DNA from: Owenia fusiformis
Taxonomy: Eukaryota; Annelida; Polychaeta; Sabellida; Oweniidae
Assembly: GCA_903813345.2 (NCBI GenBank)
Contig: CAIIXF020000005.1
Location: 37,947,375-38,011,374, forward strand
DNA: 64,000 nucleotides
Direction of reading: 5' to 3'
A program made the translations under genes and the position numbers. The notes under the pieces were generated by a model. That model worked only from the letters and a program-made list of their open reading frames with translations, did not search any database and had not been told where the DNA came from. Below, piece after piece: positions 46,401 to 59,539 of the stretch. How positions within the stretch are numbered: the first letter of the stretch is position 1; each line of letters begins with the position of its first letter.

Positions 46401-48720
46401 TCAAGTATCATTTGATAGAGTCAGAAAGTATGACAGTGATATGTCCAATCAATATGGAGAGAAAAAATCCCAACAACCCTACCCCTTCTTCAACAGTGGG
46501 GTAGGGGTCAATATGAAAAAAATATTTTGTCAGTACATTATTTATGCAAATTGTTTTTTTATCCTGCCTAGGATGGTCAATTAGTATGAAGTTCACTATA
46601 CATTTTGCAGGATTTTTGGAATTAATTTGTGATTTTAAGCACTTTACTACCCCCTTAAATCGATTTTGAGTATAACTAATTTGAAGAACATTCCCTCATA
46701 ACATTTGTTGTAGTGCATAAATGCCTCTGAAAAAATTCCACAACCTTGCTCAAGTATCACTTGGTAGAGCCAGAAAGTATGACAGCGATGTATTGAATTA
46801 GTATCGAGAGAAAAAATCCCAATAGCCCCACCCCTTCTTCAACAGTGGGTGGGGGTCAATATGAAAAAATATTTTGTGAATTCATTATATTTGAAAATTC
46901 TTTTTTTATCCTGCTTAAGATGGTCAATTAGTATGAAGTTCATTATATATTATACATTTTGCAGAATATTTGGAATTTATTCACGATTTTAAGCTTTTTA
47001 CTACCCCCCAATTCAATGTTGTGTTTACCTATTAACAAGAATATTTACTCATAATTTTTTTGTATCACATTGATACCAATGGAAAAATTCAACAACATTT
47101 GTATCACATTGATACCAATGCAAAAATTCAACAACATTGCTCATGCATCATTTTATAGATTCAGAAAATATGGAAGTGATTTGTCAAATAATTGTGAAGA
47201 AAAATAATCACAAGAACCTCACCCCTTCTTCAACTGAGGGTAGGGGGGCATTTTGAAAAAATATTTTTCAAGTACATGATTTGTGCAAACTCCTTTTTAT
47301 CATGCCTAATATGGTAAATTGATTAAAAATTCGCTATTTATTAGCATTTTGCACGATGTTTTGAATAAATTTGTGATTTTAAGCCTTTTTCTATCCCCCA
47401 ATTCAATGTTGAGTATACCTAATTTCAAAAGTATTTTCTCATAACTTTTTTTTGAGTGCATGGGCGTCTAAGAATAAATTCCACAATATTGCGTAAAAAT
47501 CATTGGACAAATCCAGAAAGTATGACAGAGATGTGTCTAATCAATAAGAAGAAAAAAATTATAACAACCAAACCATTTCTTCAGCAAAGGGTAGGGGGTA
47601 AATATGAAAAAATATTTTGTGAGAATATAATTTGTGCTCACTCTTTTTTAGCATGACTAAAATGGTTGATTAACATACAGTTTACTATTTATTAGACATT
47701 TTGCAGTTTATTTGGAATCTATTTGTGATTTTAAGCTTTTTTACTAACCTCCCATCCCATGTTTAGTATTATCTTATTCCAATAAATTCCGTCATAGTTT
47801 TCTTGTATTGTGTCGATGCAAATGAAAGAATTCCACAACATTGCTAAAGTAGCATTTGATAGATCAAGAAAATATGGCATTAATGTGTCAAATTGTTGTC
47901 GAGAAAAAAAACACAAGAACCCCATCACTTCTCCAACATGGGGTAGGGGGTCAGTATGAAAAATATATTTAGCGAATACAATATTTGTGCAAACTCTCTT
48001 TTATCATGCCTTAGATGGTCAATTGATATTGACATTTGCTATTAAATTTTATTAGATATTTTCAAGATATTATATGTGATTTTAAGCATTTTACTGCCCC
48101 TCCACTCCAATTCAATGTTGAACATATTTAGTTTCAGGAGTTTTCTCTCATTAGTTTTTATTGTAGTTCATCAAACCAAATGAAAAAATTCAACAACATA
48201 GCATAAATATCATTTGATAGATCCATAAAGTATGACAGTGATATGTCAAATAGGTATGGAGAGAAATATTTACAATAACCCTACCCCTGAATAAACAGAG
48301 GGTAGGGGTCAATGTGAAAAATATGTTCAGCGAGTAAATTATTTGTGTAATTTCTTCTTTATCATGCCTAAGATGGTCAATTAATATGAAGCTCATTGAT
48401 TATAAGGCATTTTGCAGGATATTTAGAATTTGTTTATGATAATCCTTTTGCCCCCCTCTCCAAATTCAATATTGAGTTTATCTGTTTTTCAAGTGTAATT
48501 CTCTCATCACTTTAGGTGTAGTTCAGGGAAGCCAATGAAAAGGTTCTCAAATTAAATTACTGGAATATATTTTACAAGATCCAGAAATTATGGCAGTGAT
48601 GTTTCTAAATAATATGGATAAAGATCACTCCATCCTTTTCAACCCCTTTTGGATATTGATTCATACAATAAATACATTATCCTTATTATTGCATCAACCA
48701 TAAGATTTCTATTACTATTA
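46401..48720 (+). repeat. ~350-bp tandem satellite, about seven units
   Basis: Units begin near 46401, 46750, 47141, 47491, 47842, 48200 and 48560, each with TATCATTTGATAGA-like, AACCCTACCCCTTCTTCAAC-like and ATGCCTAAGATGGTCAATT-like segments in the same order. The third interval is ~40 bp longer because TTTGTATCACATTGATACCA is duplicated at 47040-47120. Units are well diverged, so the array is old. Open frames here are not genes. Confidence 0.85.
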
Positions 48721-49733
48721 TTAAGTATGTCTATTAACATTTTGTTCATATAAAAACTGATCCTTGTATGGGGAAGGAGGGAGAAATGTACAAAAACATG
48801 ATTTATGGCTCACACAGTGAGCATATGGGATTTGACTGGTTACCATTTATAGACCATGATCTTCCAAGGTATTTTATGCTCATAGATATGTCATCTTACA
48901 CGATGGCCAATCATGATATCAGTCTATCTTATGGTGGATTTAAACATTTGATTCGTCCTTCTGGCAATTAAATAATATGGTAACAGTATTTTTATGGTAA
49001 TTATGGTGGACTTTGAAAAAAACTCAAAATGCCATATAATGCTACATATTAAGATAAAGCCACAAGCACACTGTTTTACTATTTAAGGCAGTGAGAGGAA
49101 CAGTACATGCATAATTTAAGGTACATTCATGGCAAATTGCAAATGTCAAGGGTACTAGCATGTAGTTTGCTGTTTATTTGGCATATTAATAGATATTAGT
49201 TCTTTCGCTAGAATTGATAATATAAACTTGCTAGCTCGAATCGATTAAAACAAATGTAAGAGTTTCTGCAAAATATCTTCTCAGTTATCCCCTATCTCTG
49301 TATCTTATTACATGAGGGAAACATTAGTTAACCAATTATTATGAAGTTATTTCAAGACAGTCAGGGAGAATTAGTTACCCCCCCCCCTCTGGCACCCCCC
49401 CCCCCCCACACACACTAAAGAGGCAAAATCTTTTTTCTCCATCATTAATAGCTTTTTATAATTTGAAATTAATTTGGATATAAAGATTCACAGAAAAAAG
49501 TTGTCCCAGTTTATTCTTCATTAAATATCAAAATATCTTAGAATACTAATATAAAATCCTCAAAGTCAATGTTAACAAAATTTGAAAATGTGGATATTAA
49601 AAAGGTTAAAATATCAATTTTACAAGGTAACATTGAAAAATAACATCTACAATGATTATTACATAAGAGTAGCAGTAATTTCATGAAAATCTGGGAAAGA
49701 GTTTGCTCAGAATATTTACTTTTAGTTTTACCC
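48721..49733. other. gene-free stretch with poly-C tract
   Basis: No gene recognised. Two poly-C runs at 49379-49408 (CCCCCCCCCC and a longer one) are likely error-prone in assembly. Confidence 0.4.
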
Positions 49734-50288
49734 CAGGGTGGGCCAAAAACGCCACTTTTTTCAAAATGCTATATCTTTTTTAATATTTGATATTAAATCA
49801 TAATAAGCATACTAAATGAAACTTAAGGTTGTTATCTAGCCATGGATCATAAATTATACATTTTTACTTGAATAAAATATGTCACCAGCGTCTCACTTAA
49901 ACATGTGGTGTGCCATGAGAAATAAGCATAATTTGCAAAATGTTCCTGAACTGATACGGCCTGATGATTCCCAAGCTAATAGCCCTGATGCAAACCCCAG
50001 TGAGTATAGGGTATGGGAAGGTCTCCAGGAGATTGTACTAAGGCACCCAATCTAGAAAATTGCTCAACTAAAGCTGGCAATAAAGACAGGTTGGAAAAAG
50101 CTAACATTTCATTGATACTGCTGAACTCCCCTTTTATATCAAATATAATCCAAGTTGAATGACTTGTTACATTATATTATTACTAAGAACTTTTGGCACA
50201 ATATAACTGCAAAATTTGGGGTATGTAGGTTGGAAAATAAAAAAAGTTGTAGTGTCTTGAAAAAAGTGGCGTTTTTTGGCCCAGCCTG
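49734..50288 (+). mobile_element. internally deleted mariner-like element
   Basis: Ends CAGGGTGGGCCAAAAACGCC and, reversed, GGCGTTTTTTGGCCCAGCCTG, followed by TA. The plus strand at about 49960-50040 encodes SPDANPSEYRVWEGLQEIVL, the third-catalytic-residue region of a mariner transposase, with stops after it. The first two thirds of the transposase are absent. It is a relative of the element at 39476-41420. Confidence 0.8.
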
Positions 50289-50460
50289 TATATATACGTA
50301 TTATGTAATATACTTAGAGAGGTAAGCTACACGTCCAAATGCAAACCGTGAACTTGAACGCGTAAGTTCACGCTCAAGTACATGTTTAAGAAAATTTTCT
50401 GTTAAGCTACACGTCTGAAACCATGTCAGTGGACGTCGAGTTATATTTATGTGGTGACTG

Positions 50461-50545
50461 TATAGGCTCATCGCTCTATGGCTGAAAGGTTAGCACTTAG
50501 GACTCGTGTTCTTTAGTCCTGGGTACGAATCTAACCGTATGAATA
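50461..50545 (+). other. tRNA-like sequence with T-run
   Basis: TGGCTGAAAGGTTAGCAC resembles an A box, and GGGTACGAATCTAACC, 44 bp further, resembles a B box; a TTTTTTTT run follows at about 50547. The anticodon arm does not fold cleanly, so a tRNA-derived SINE head or tRNA pseudogene is more likely than a working tRNA. Confidence 0.35.
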
Positions 50546-50699
50546 CTTTTTTTTGTTTTTGCTTTATTTCATATTCAACCACAATTAAGTATCACTTTTG
50601 CTCAAATCAAGGGCGGACGTAATACAAAAAATACCTCGTTCGCAAATCAAATGTAGTGATAAGGCCCTGGTAAGTATCAAATAAATAAAGATAAAATAG

Positions 50700-52270
50700 A
50701 TAGGGTAAGGATTAAAAGGTGGATTGAATCAGTGGATTGGATTCATGTTAAAGATAGATTTGATCGGAAATCTTCAAAATAAGGAATTTCTTACACTTAA
50801 ATGCCATCTTACACTTCAGTGTTCTACTACAAGGGTTGTTCAAAAAGTTTTGCACAAATATGTCTAATTGTGAGAATAATGAACCAATCTTGTTCATAGT
50901 TGGTATGTATGTGCCCATAGCTTATTCCCTTACACTGTCAAAGTTTCATGTATGTACGCCTACCACTTAACATATTACGGTTGCTATAGTAATCACGGTG
51001 ATGACGCTATAGTCCATATATTTTTGTAAAAGATAACTAGTAACACATAAAGATCAATGTTACTAAGCACGCTAAATTAACTTTCATAAACTGTCAATTT
51101 AAATGTAAACAATATCTAGTATTTTTCTCAATGGAAAATATGAATCTTATCTCAATATTTCCCAGCTTGTTTTCTTTAGTTATGTCAAAGAATGACCGTA
51201 AACATACCCTGAACAAACATCTTGAACAAATCACCTGATTTTGTGACCTTTTCAAAGTTCTCATGAATTCAGGAAATATTGGAGAATATGGCTCGGAATG
51301 ATAAAGTTGGAGCAGAAATATTGATAGAATACATGATAAAGAATGGGAAAACAAGTTATATTCATTCATGATTAAGACACATTGCATATGATGACTCCAA
51401 TAGGGTCTGCTAAGTATTCCAAGATGGAATAAGAGAAGGGAAATGTATTGAGGGTAGCTGTACTTATGAGAGGGCTTGATATCCTATAGGTAGGATGGTT
51501 ATGGACTGGACGTGATTCTACAAGTAAAATTCATTACTGAAAAGGAAGACTATATGTTTTTAAATACTGTATATTTCACTTTGTGAAATCGATAAATAAT
51601 ATATAAAAATATGTTTTATTTTGGTAAAGATTAATAGGTGGATTGGATCGAGTGGATTGGATTCATGTAAAAGGTGGATTGGATTGGCTATCTTCAAAAT
51701 ATGGATTTTCCTATAAAAAATTATATTGATCTCCATTTAGGAAGATTGGTGCTCTCTTCACTTGCACAATGTCAAATTATAGATGTAATATTATTTTGCT
51801 TGGGTGGGCTAGAAGGATGACCTGGTACCCGCTTTCTGATACACCATCTTATTCATTCCAAGTGTAATTTGAGACATTTCATAAATCATAAGGCAGACTG
51901 GTTTGAAGATCCATAACATCTGTTTTCAATCCAAACTGAACATACCAGAAATGTTTTGTGAACATTCACAAATTAATTTGAATGACAGGTTTTCTTTTTC
52001 TAAAGATCTATGTCTTACAAAAGTTAATTTACAAGTGAAAGCGGTTAAATACTTAAGAGTGTCCATGAACTAATTGGAGTATGTATTTGTCATTGCTTTG
52101 TTCTGATTTCTCAAAAGGGACCTGTAATACTGTAGAGGGAAATTGTTAAGAGGGAGATCAACAGAAATTTTTTTATAAGAAATTCCACATTTTGAAGATT
52201 CCCGATCCAATCCACCTTTTACAAGAATCCAATCCACTCGATCCAATCCACCTTTTAATCTCTACCTTTA
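50700..52270. mobile_element. GGTGGATTGGAT element(s) with ~90-bp inverted ends
   Basis: The block 51630-51720 (AGGTGGATTGGATCGAGTGG, then ATCTTCAAAATATGGA) is the reverse complement of 52185-52268. A third, partial copy in forward orientation lies at 50700-50790. The best-defined unit is 51630-52268, about 640 bp, with no protein. The outer copy may be an older relative split by other sequence. Confidence 0.72.
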
Positions 52271-52550
52271 TTTTCGGATATTTGTGTAAAAAGATGCGTA
52301 ATAATACAGTATTTCCATTCAGTATTGTAATTATTATAATATATTATGAAGGAAAAATATTATCAGCATAATATACTATATTATATAGAGATTAATAGAA
52401 TATAATTAGAAATAAGTGAGATCCAAATATATTATTTGTACATATAAACATTTACCAAATCCGATTATCTCAATAAGAAAATGTAGCAGGATGTTTTACT
52501 CCCGGTATACGAATATATTCCTTTTTAGAATTATCTATATATAAAATTAT

Positions 52551-53334
52551 TAGGGGTGGGACTGGCGGCCCGTTGCCCGAGTGCCCGCGGGTATTAGCTC
52601 CACGGGTCGGGCCACGGGCATTAGAACCTCGGGCATCGGGCTAAACGGGCCACTTAAATCCCCGGGGATTATGCTCGTTTCGTTCAGTGTACAATTAAAA
52701 TTTGTTTCCTCCACATTGAAGAGCTAATAATGGCTGAAAGTAAAGGTGAAAACGCTGAGCTAGAAATCAAAGATGCGCCATCAGGGCTTAGGAGCCCTGT
52801 TTGGAAAGTGTTTGGGTTTCAGAGAAACGATCCTAAAAAACTATTTGCCGGATCTGCAAGGTGTCATTTACATATTCTACCGATACGTAAGCATTTTGAC
52901 AAAATATCAGCGATTTTTTTAAAAGTTTTTTTCAATTCAATGAATAATTTTATAAAATTAAGTTTAGTAGCCTCTTACATACATACTACACGTAAAAGCA
53001 ATAAAATTGCATTTGGATTTTGGAACATTACATTTGTGTTTATCATTATATTTGAGTAATGTTTGCTAGCTTTCCCCTGGTGTTGATAGATTGATGAGCT
53101 AATGGCTAATTTCTAATCATTAGTCATTGAAGTAAAATCATCAGAACATGGTTAAACAATATTAACAAAAAACATAAGACACTTGATTCAGTATTATATG
53201 TTTATTTATTCATTTGTACTTATGGTGTCATTCAAACTAGAGGACTGACTATACAGCCCGGCCCGGCCCGTAGCCCGAAGCAGTTGAGCCCGGCCCGAAG
53301 GTGCCCGACCCGAGGGCCGCCCGACCCACCCCTA
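52551..53334 (+). mobile_element. hAT element, internally deleted, with perfect 8-bp target duplication
   Basis: AAAATTAT flanks both sides exactly (52543-52550 and 53335-53342). Ends: TAGGGGTGGGACTGGCGGCC, and the complement ending CCCACCCCTA. The subterminal 100 bp at each end are rich in GCCCG motifs. A BED-finger coding start is retained inside. At 784 bp it is too short for a transposase, so it is a nonautonomous derivative. Confidence 0.9.
52730..53059 (+). pseudogene. N-terminal BED zinc-finger remnant of hAT transposase
   Basis: MAESKGENAELEIKDAPSGL is followed by SPVWKVFGFQRNDPKK and GSARCHLH. The W..FGF and following C are the first half of a BED zinc finger. After about residue 50 the reading departs into low-complexity sequence with no hAT dimerisation region. 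The start codon lies 180 bp inside the element end. Confidence 0.65.
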
Positions 53335-53342
53335 AAAATTAT

Positions 53343-53464
53343 ATAAACAAAATATGAAAAGATTTAAAAACTAGACATGTTTCCATATATCCTCAGTAGT
53401 AAAAAACTACTGAGGAAATATAGAAACATGTCTAGTTTTTAAATCTTTTCATATTTTGTTTATT
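53343..53464. repeat. 122-bp palindrome next to the hAT target site
   Basis: Arms 53343-53400 and 53407-53464 with a 6-base A loop. They contain GAAAAGATTTAAAAACTAGA and TGTTTCCATATATCCTCAG and the reverse, with about two mismatches. It begins at the base after the hAT target duplication. Confidence 0.9.
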
Positions 53465-53934
53465 TATCTTTTTATCATATAACAAAACGGATGCTGTGTA
53501 CAACTAAAACTTTTACTAAAATTATATATATTTATTCTGTCTTTCTAAAATATTATTTGGTCATATTTGTCAATCCAAACTGATGATTGCAGTCTATTTA
53601 GATTCTTTTCTATTCTAAAAAATATTATTTTCTAGTATTTTCCAATCTAAGCAGAATATATCAAATTATATTGTATTGTTTGGGTTCTAAAAATTATTAT
53701 ACGCGATTATTCTCGTCCAACTTGATGTACAATCCATCAGGTTAATTACTTAACCAAACAAAACAAAGAATGCACAGCATGGCAGTTAATAGGATCAACC
53801 GCTCTACTGGCCTTCTCATCTCTATTACTTACACATGTCACGCTTATTTTATTTTGACTGTTCTATTTCTATTTGAAAAATATTTATAAATAAATGTTTA
53901 GAAGAAAGACATTTAACTTGTTTTAAATTAATGC

Positions 53935-56045
53935 TAACAACGTAGTAAAAATGTGAAAAAGTCATCAATTAAAAAATCAAAAAATTAACTTTCCAATGAG
54001 TCAATCGATTCAATCCATATTTTAACACAATGTTAATCATATAAAGAGGGATTCTATACTATTAAACAAATATGAAAAACTTTATTTGCAAATTATTTTT
54101 TATTGTGGAAATTAGAACAATCGGCTCTAGATATTCATCCATTCACTCTAACAAACGGATTAACTCTAACAATCGGATTAGTTATAGGTGAACAAAACTC
54201 ATTTCATAGAAATTGAAAAAAATTAAGGATTAAAGTATTACTTATATTGCTCTGACATCAATACATGTATGTGAATGGTGGAAGTCTGCATGATTTTGAA
54301 AGAATTGTTGGCCAAGGGGAGGGGATCGTTACTCGTTAGGTACGGGCCTGTATAAAATGCGTAATGTTTTTAGCTGAAATTTGAGCAGTTCTGTGTCAAG
54401 ACTATTTTTGTGGTTGGCAGAGTGAATACGGGTGGTTGTTTGTGCCTGTGTAAGAGGGGCCCTTAAATGTTGTTTGTTGTTAACTTAATATGGCAGAGAA
54501 ACAATGGAGTAAAAATGTGAGGAAACCCATTGATTAAAAGTTAACTTTCCGTTGAGTCAATCATTATACAATCAAAAAAATATGAAAAACTTTTTTAAAT
54601 TATTTTTTTTGTGGAACTTAGAACTGTTGGCTGTGGGAAGTTAATCCACCGCCTCTAACAAACGGATTAGTTATCAGTGTTAACAAAACTCATATTTAAT
54701 AAATAAATAAAAAAAATATTAAAGAAATTGAATAATTGGGGATTAAAGTTTTACTTATATTGCTCTGACATACATGTTCTGTATGTCAACATGTTATTTA
54801 CATCAGTTTGTTCTACCATGCACCAATTTGCTCAAAGCGTAATCATCGCTTTGTCAGATGAAACATTAGGAATAAATGTAAAATGTGATTTGCCAGAAGA
54901 AATCGGAGCAATACATATAAATCCAATATATTACAGGCTCGGAATAAGTTTTAGCCCAGGGGATCAATTTTCAAAACAAACCAAAGGGTCACAATTGATA
55001 ATTTTGGCCCAAAATCACTTAAAAGTGCTCACATTGGTAAAAAATGTAGGATTTTGAAAAAATTTTGGCAAGGGGCGGGGGGGGATTTACTTGAACCCAA
55101 CGACCCCCCCCCCTCCCTGGCCATGGACCTATACCAAATTCGTAATGTATTGATATATAGCAGTTTCGTGTCATAAATGTTCTGTGTTGTGAAGTGAAGT
55201 GATAAAAGGTGTTCGTGTCTGTGTAAGAGGAGGCTTTAAGTGTTGTTTAATAGTATAGTTTCCATATAGCTTTTGAAATCTCGTTTTTCTTGAGATTTTA
55301 AGAGACTTGCATATTAGACCTCTAATGACTTACATAACCTTCTTCTAAATGGCATATTTGAATTCAGTGAAATGTTTTCTCCTTTAATAGCTTTGATTTA
55401 CACAGTTATGTAATTTGAATAATTTTCTATAACAATTTAAAAAAACTTGGGCCAAATGTCAATAGATGCAATGCTAAAATTCTTTAAATCCGTGGATTAT
55501 TTGTATATCAATCAACATTTGCATGTTTAATCACATCATGTACATAAACAGGGTCATCATGTGGTATATCATTCAAGTTTTATACAGATTCAACAAACAC
55601 ACTTTGATAAATCATGAAATTAAGCCACTTTTCCAAGATTTTAGCATGTAAATGAATGGAGCTCTAGCCCGAGTTAAAAGCTGAATAAAAGATGGCAGCA
55701 CAAGATTTCATTGATTTTTCTGCTATTTAGAAACTATCCTATTTGACAGAAAAATAATTGAGTTAAATTGTGAGGAATGGAGTAAAAATGTGAGAAAACC
55801 CATTGATTAAAAATTAACTTTCCGTTGAATCAATTAATTAAATCCAAATTTTAACACAATGTTAATCATAACACAAGGGACATTATACAATCAAATATTA
55901 TGTAAAAACTTATTTTGCAAATTGTTTTGTGGAATTAAGCGCCATCAGCTGTAGAGATTAATCCATTAACCCTAACAAACGGATTAACTATCAGTATGAA
56001 TGAAACTCATTTCATAGGAATTGAATAATTAGGGATTACGGCTCG
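53935..56045 (+). repeat. three dispersed direct repeats
   Basis: Blocks at about 53940-54260, 54490-54760 and 55780-56045 share TTAACTTTCCGTTGAGTCAA, CTCTAACAAACGGATTA and CAAAACTCATTTCATAG. The first two also share TTACTTATATTGCTCTGACA. The open frame at 54728-55057 overlaps one block and is not credible as a gene. A poly-G/poly-C pair at 55067-55115 may be assembly-sensitive. Confidence 0.7.
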
Positions 56046-58423
56046 AAAATAACCGAGTATAATCGTTTTTTGATTGCAAATGCCAACATATTATTTGCTC
56101 CTGACAGGAATATTATTCTATATTATATGACATTCTATATTATTTTTACTTTTTTTACCAAGTGATTTAGATTGAATATACATTAGTTATAATATAACCT
56201 GATTAACAGCTGAAAGAACAAAGATTGACGGAATCATTTCAGTCTATAAAGGCACTCCCGAAATCAATTCAACCTAATGACGTCATATGTACCATGGGGC
56301 CTTTGGTTCGGGTGTCATTAAGGGCCCTTTTTAGCCCTCAAAGATATCTGATAATAATGCATATCATATTGAAGAAAAATCATTTGTGCTTTATAAAAAT
56401 ACAATTTCAGCGAATTTTGACCTTTGATGTTCACACAACAGTCATTTAAAGATCATATACCATTTTTGGTTTTTTACAAAAAATTCTTTATTTATTGTTG
56501 TCTAAGTAAATAGTATATAAATATTAACCAATTCAAATATATTAAAATGTAATATATGAAATACTGAAGAAAAGATAGGATTAAAATTATTTTCATGGAA
56601 AAGCACATAGGGCAATATTGACAAAATGCAAATGCTATTTTTGTAGGTTCTGTGCTAGCAATGGGTACATTTCAACTGTGACTGTAATGGATTACTATTG
56701 ACTTTTATCAAAATCACAGGGCAACATTTAAGCAACTTAAATACAAGGAAAATCAAAGATTTCCTCTCATTTCTAAAACGAGGAACAAAAGCATGAATTC
56801 AAGGAAAATAAATGATGACCTGTGCCAAAATATATAACATATGAGAATGTTGTGGCACAGGATATGTATAGGATATCATATGATTTTAAATGATTTTATC
56901 TTTATCTCCGACATGATATCAATATCGAATTAGCGCAGATATTGATATCAATGAGTTGGATTAACACAATATCACGAAAATTCATAGGATGTTCTATTTT
57001 TCCCATAGTTCGCCTCTAAAACTAAACAAAGCATATCAAAACAACATCCATTCATTCATTCATCGTGATGTTATGAAATCACTATGTAACAAAACACATC
57101 ATATTGGTGGTAGTTTTCAAATCCCTGCCAAAAGGTGATATCTGTGAAATATTTTCCGTATTCCACAGATATCACTTTTTCCACGCATTTGCAAAATATC
57201 ATAAATATGTTTTCATGTTACCTAACAGAGCGGAACAGAGTTCAACTATGGGATAAAGAATAAAAAATAGGTACATAATTGAATTACCACTCCAAAATAT
57301 TAAATATGAGGGTTTAAAGAAAGAATATTGAATATGAGATTCAAAAAGACAAGTGGCCTCATGTCTCACATTTCCCAAACCCCAGATCCTCGATGTCATA
57401 TATACTTGTATACTGTATATCTATGTTATTTTCTGGGAGGATTAATATGGAGTGTATAGCAATGGTCAATACGATATTTCCAGATGGATATTTTTTCCCT
57501 AGAAGCGGAACCCAAACTCAGTCATGACATAGAAGCTTACTTTTGCAATTAATAGAAACTTGTTTTTTATCATATTTTTGTGTTCTATATTTGAGATGAA
57601 ATAATATGAGATTCATTTCTACAAGAGGATGGAACGAATGTGAACTTGTATATTGAACTATACTCCTTTTCTGAATAAACAGAACAACATTTTATCCAAG
57701 CCAATTAAGAAAACCAAGGCCAATGAGTGTAACTTATGCCCAGTTAAACTAACAACTTTTTGTCTGGACTCACTTATTATGTAAGAATGAATTGTATTAC
57801 TGTTTACTGCATTACATGTCAAGTATACTATCTGTATTTAATTTCAAATGCCTATCTCACTTATCAAAGGTATACAACAAATGTTATTTTGAAACAAATT
57901 CAGCACAACCAAAACCATGTCCACACAATATGACAAATCCAAGATGTCTGCCACAATTTTAGATCCATGCACATGTGAAGAAGTTAGAAATACACATGGT
58001 CCACAAGTTCCATCCCCAATAAAATGGGAAGTTTAAGGTTTTCACACATATCAACTCTATTCCTATATACTTTATATTTGTGGTATGGCTTGTGATCTAG
58101 GTAAACTTGGCATGTCCATGTACCTCCTATCCTCTGAAGCTAAAAACAGAAATGGTGACTTCAATTGAGAAAAATGAATCTTATGGGCTCCATATACATT
58201 TTGAGTGACTGTCCGGCTAAAGTTAGATACTACTGATAATCTGAGATTGAAAATTATGTCAAGTTTAGTCCTCGGCCTCTCATAACGGATAACTTCGAGG
58301 TAATTGTGTTGTTACTGCAAAAACCTCTATTTCTTCATCACAAATCTACCATATTTTGCATCTGTCAAAACCCTTCATTTCATGTTAGATTTCAGACTTT
58401 TGCTTGTGCCATCATTAAATATA
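56046..58423. other. gene-free stretch with a short hairpin
   Basis: No exon or RNA gene recognised. GGTGATATCTGTGAAATATT at 57137 is followed by the near-complement ATTCCACAGATATCAC to 57176, a small foldback with imperfect outer arms. CCTGTGCCA/TGGCACAGG make a second short stem near 56820-56860. Confidence 0.4.
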
Positions 58424-59220
58424 CACTCCCCTCCATAAGTTTGGCAACCTTTTTTCCTCATTGAACTACGTGTTAAAGCCTCTTTACCTTTGAATTTTTA
58501 TTTACTTAACCTGCGATGAAATAACTTATACTATTGATGGAAACGTAATTTGATTTTAATTCCAATACCTTCAAATTTTTTCAATTTTTTATCTCAATTA
58601 CAATAGGTCGAAAATTGATGATAAATTTGATGAATTTTTGAAAATCGACATTCCCATGTTAACCAATGGGAAATGGTAGGTTTGCCGCAAGTCATGTGAC
58701 AGAATATCCATCCATCCGAGTCCTTGCAAAAAATACGAGTTAGGCAGGCAATTGAATTTGCTAACTTTATTTAACAAAAAATTGATATGTTTCTTCAGGT
58801 TCAACAAAGTTATAGGGCTTTAAAGTCAAATTTGTTTTTCAAAAAAACTCTCCCATTGAAATAACACAGGAGGCGAAAAATAATTTTCAAAAATGACTTT
58901 GAAGCGCTGTAACTTTTATATTCATCAAATATACTAAACACTTAGTGTTTTAAAAAGTTAGACAATTCAATTTTTTATATAAAAATATTTTTTGCTGAAT
59001 CTTTTACTGAAAAGATATCCTGATTTCTGATTTGCCCCGAACCCTCCATTTCCCATTGGATTACATGGGAATGACGAATGACGAATAAGGTCAAGTTACG
59101 TTTCCATCAATATTATAAGTTATTTCATCGCCGGTTAAGTAAATAAAAATTCAAAGGTAAGGAGGCTTTAACACGTAGTTCAATGGGGAAAAAAGGTTGC
59201 CAAACTTATGGAGGGGAGTG
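58424..59220. mobile_element. mariner/Tc1-type MITE with ~120-bp inverted ends
   Basis: Outer ends CACTCCCCTCCATAAGTTTG with TA on both sides. The inverted arms reach in to about 58550 and 59095, with CTTTACCTTTGAATTTTTAT and CGATGAAATAACTTATA. The centre has paired CCCATTGGATTACATGGGA- and GTTAACCAATGGGAAATGG-like segments. No transposase. Confidence 0.85.
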
Positions 59221-59539
59221 TATTTATTCAACTTGTTATTCAGAATATTTTAAGAACTATTCATGAATTTTTTTATTTTCACACTTTTGAAAAAATGACT
59301 AAGTCAGAGAATGGCCTCTTAATGGCATGTCCCCTTTTAAGTCAATGTATCTCAGGAAGTATATTGCTTAATGGTCCTGAAAAGACCACGTGCAGTATGG
59401 CAAGTGATTTTAGACGGTCATATCTTTCACCATGAGTACTTTCATAAATACAGTGGTTTTTATCAAAACAATATATTTTCTTTCAAGTGAAGTACCTTTG
59501 ATGATAAAAATATAAATCAAACAATTCAAAAAATTATGA

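Noticed and set aside
46408-48396. Two similar minus-strand frames starting MNFILIDHPR and MSFILIDHLR
   Set aside because: They come from units of the ~350-bp satellite; stops differ between units and no family is recognised.
50461-50545. Functional tRNA gene
   Set aside because: A and B boxes are imperfect, and neither the anticodon arm nor the acceptor stem pairs convincingly.
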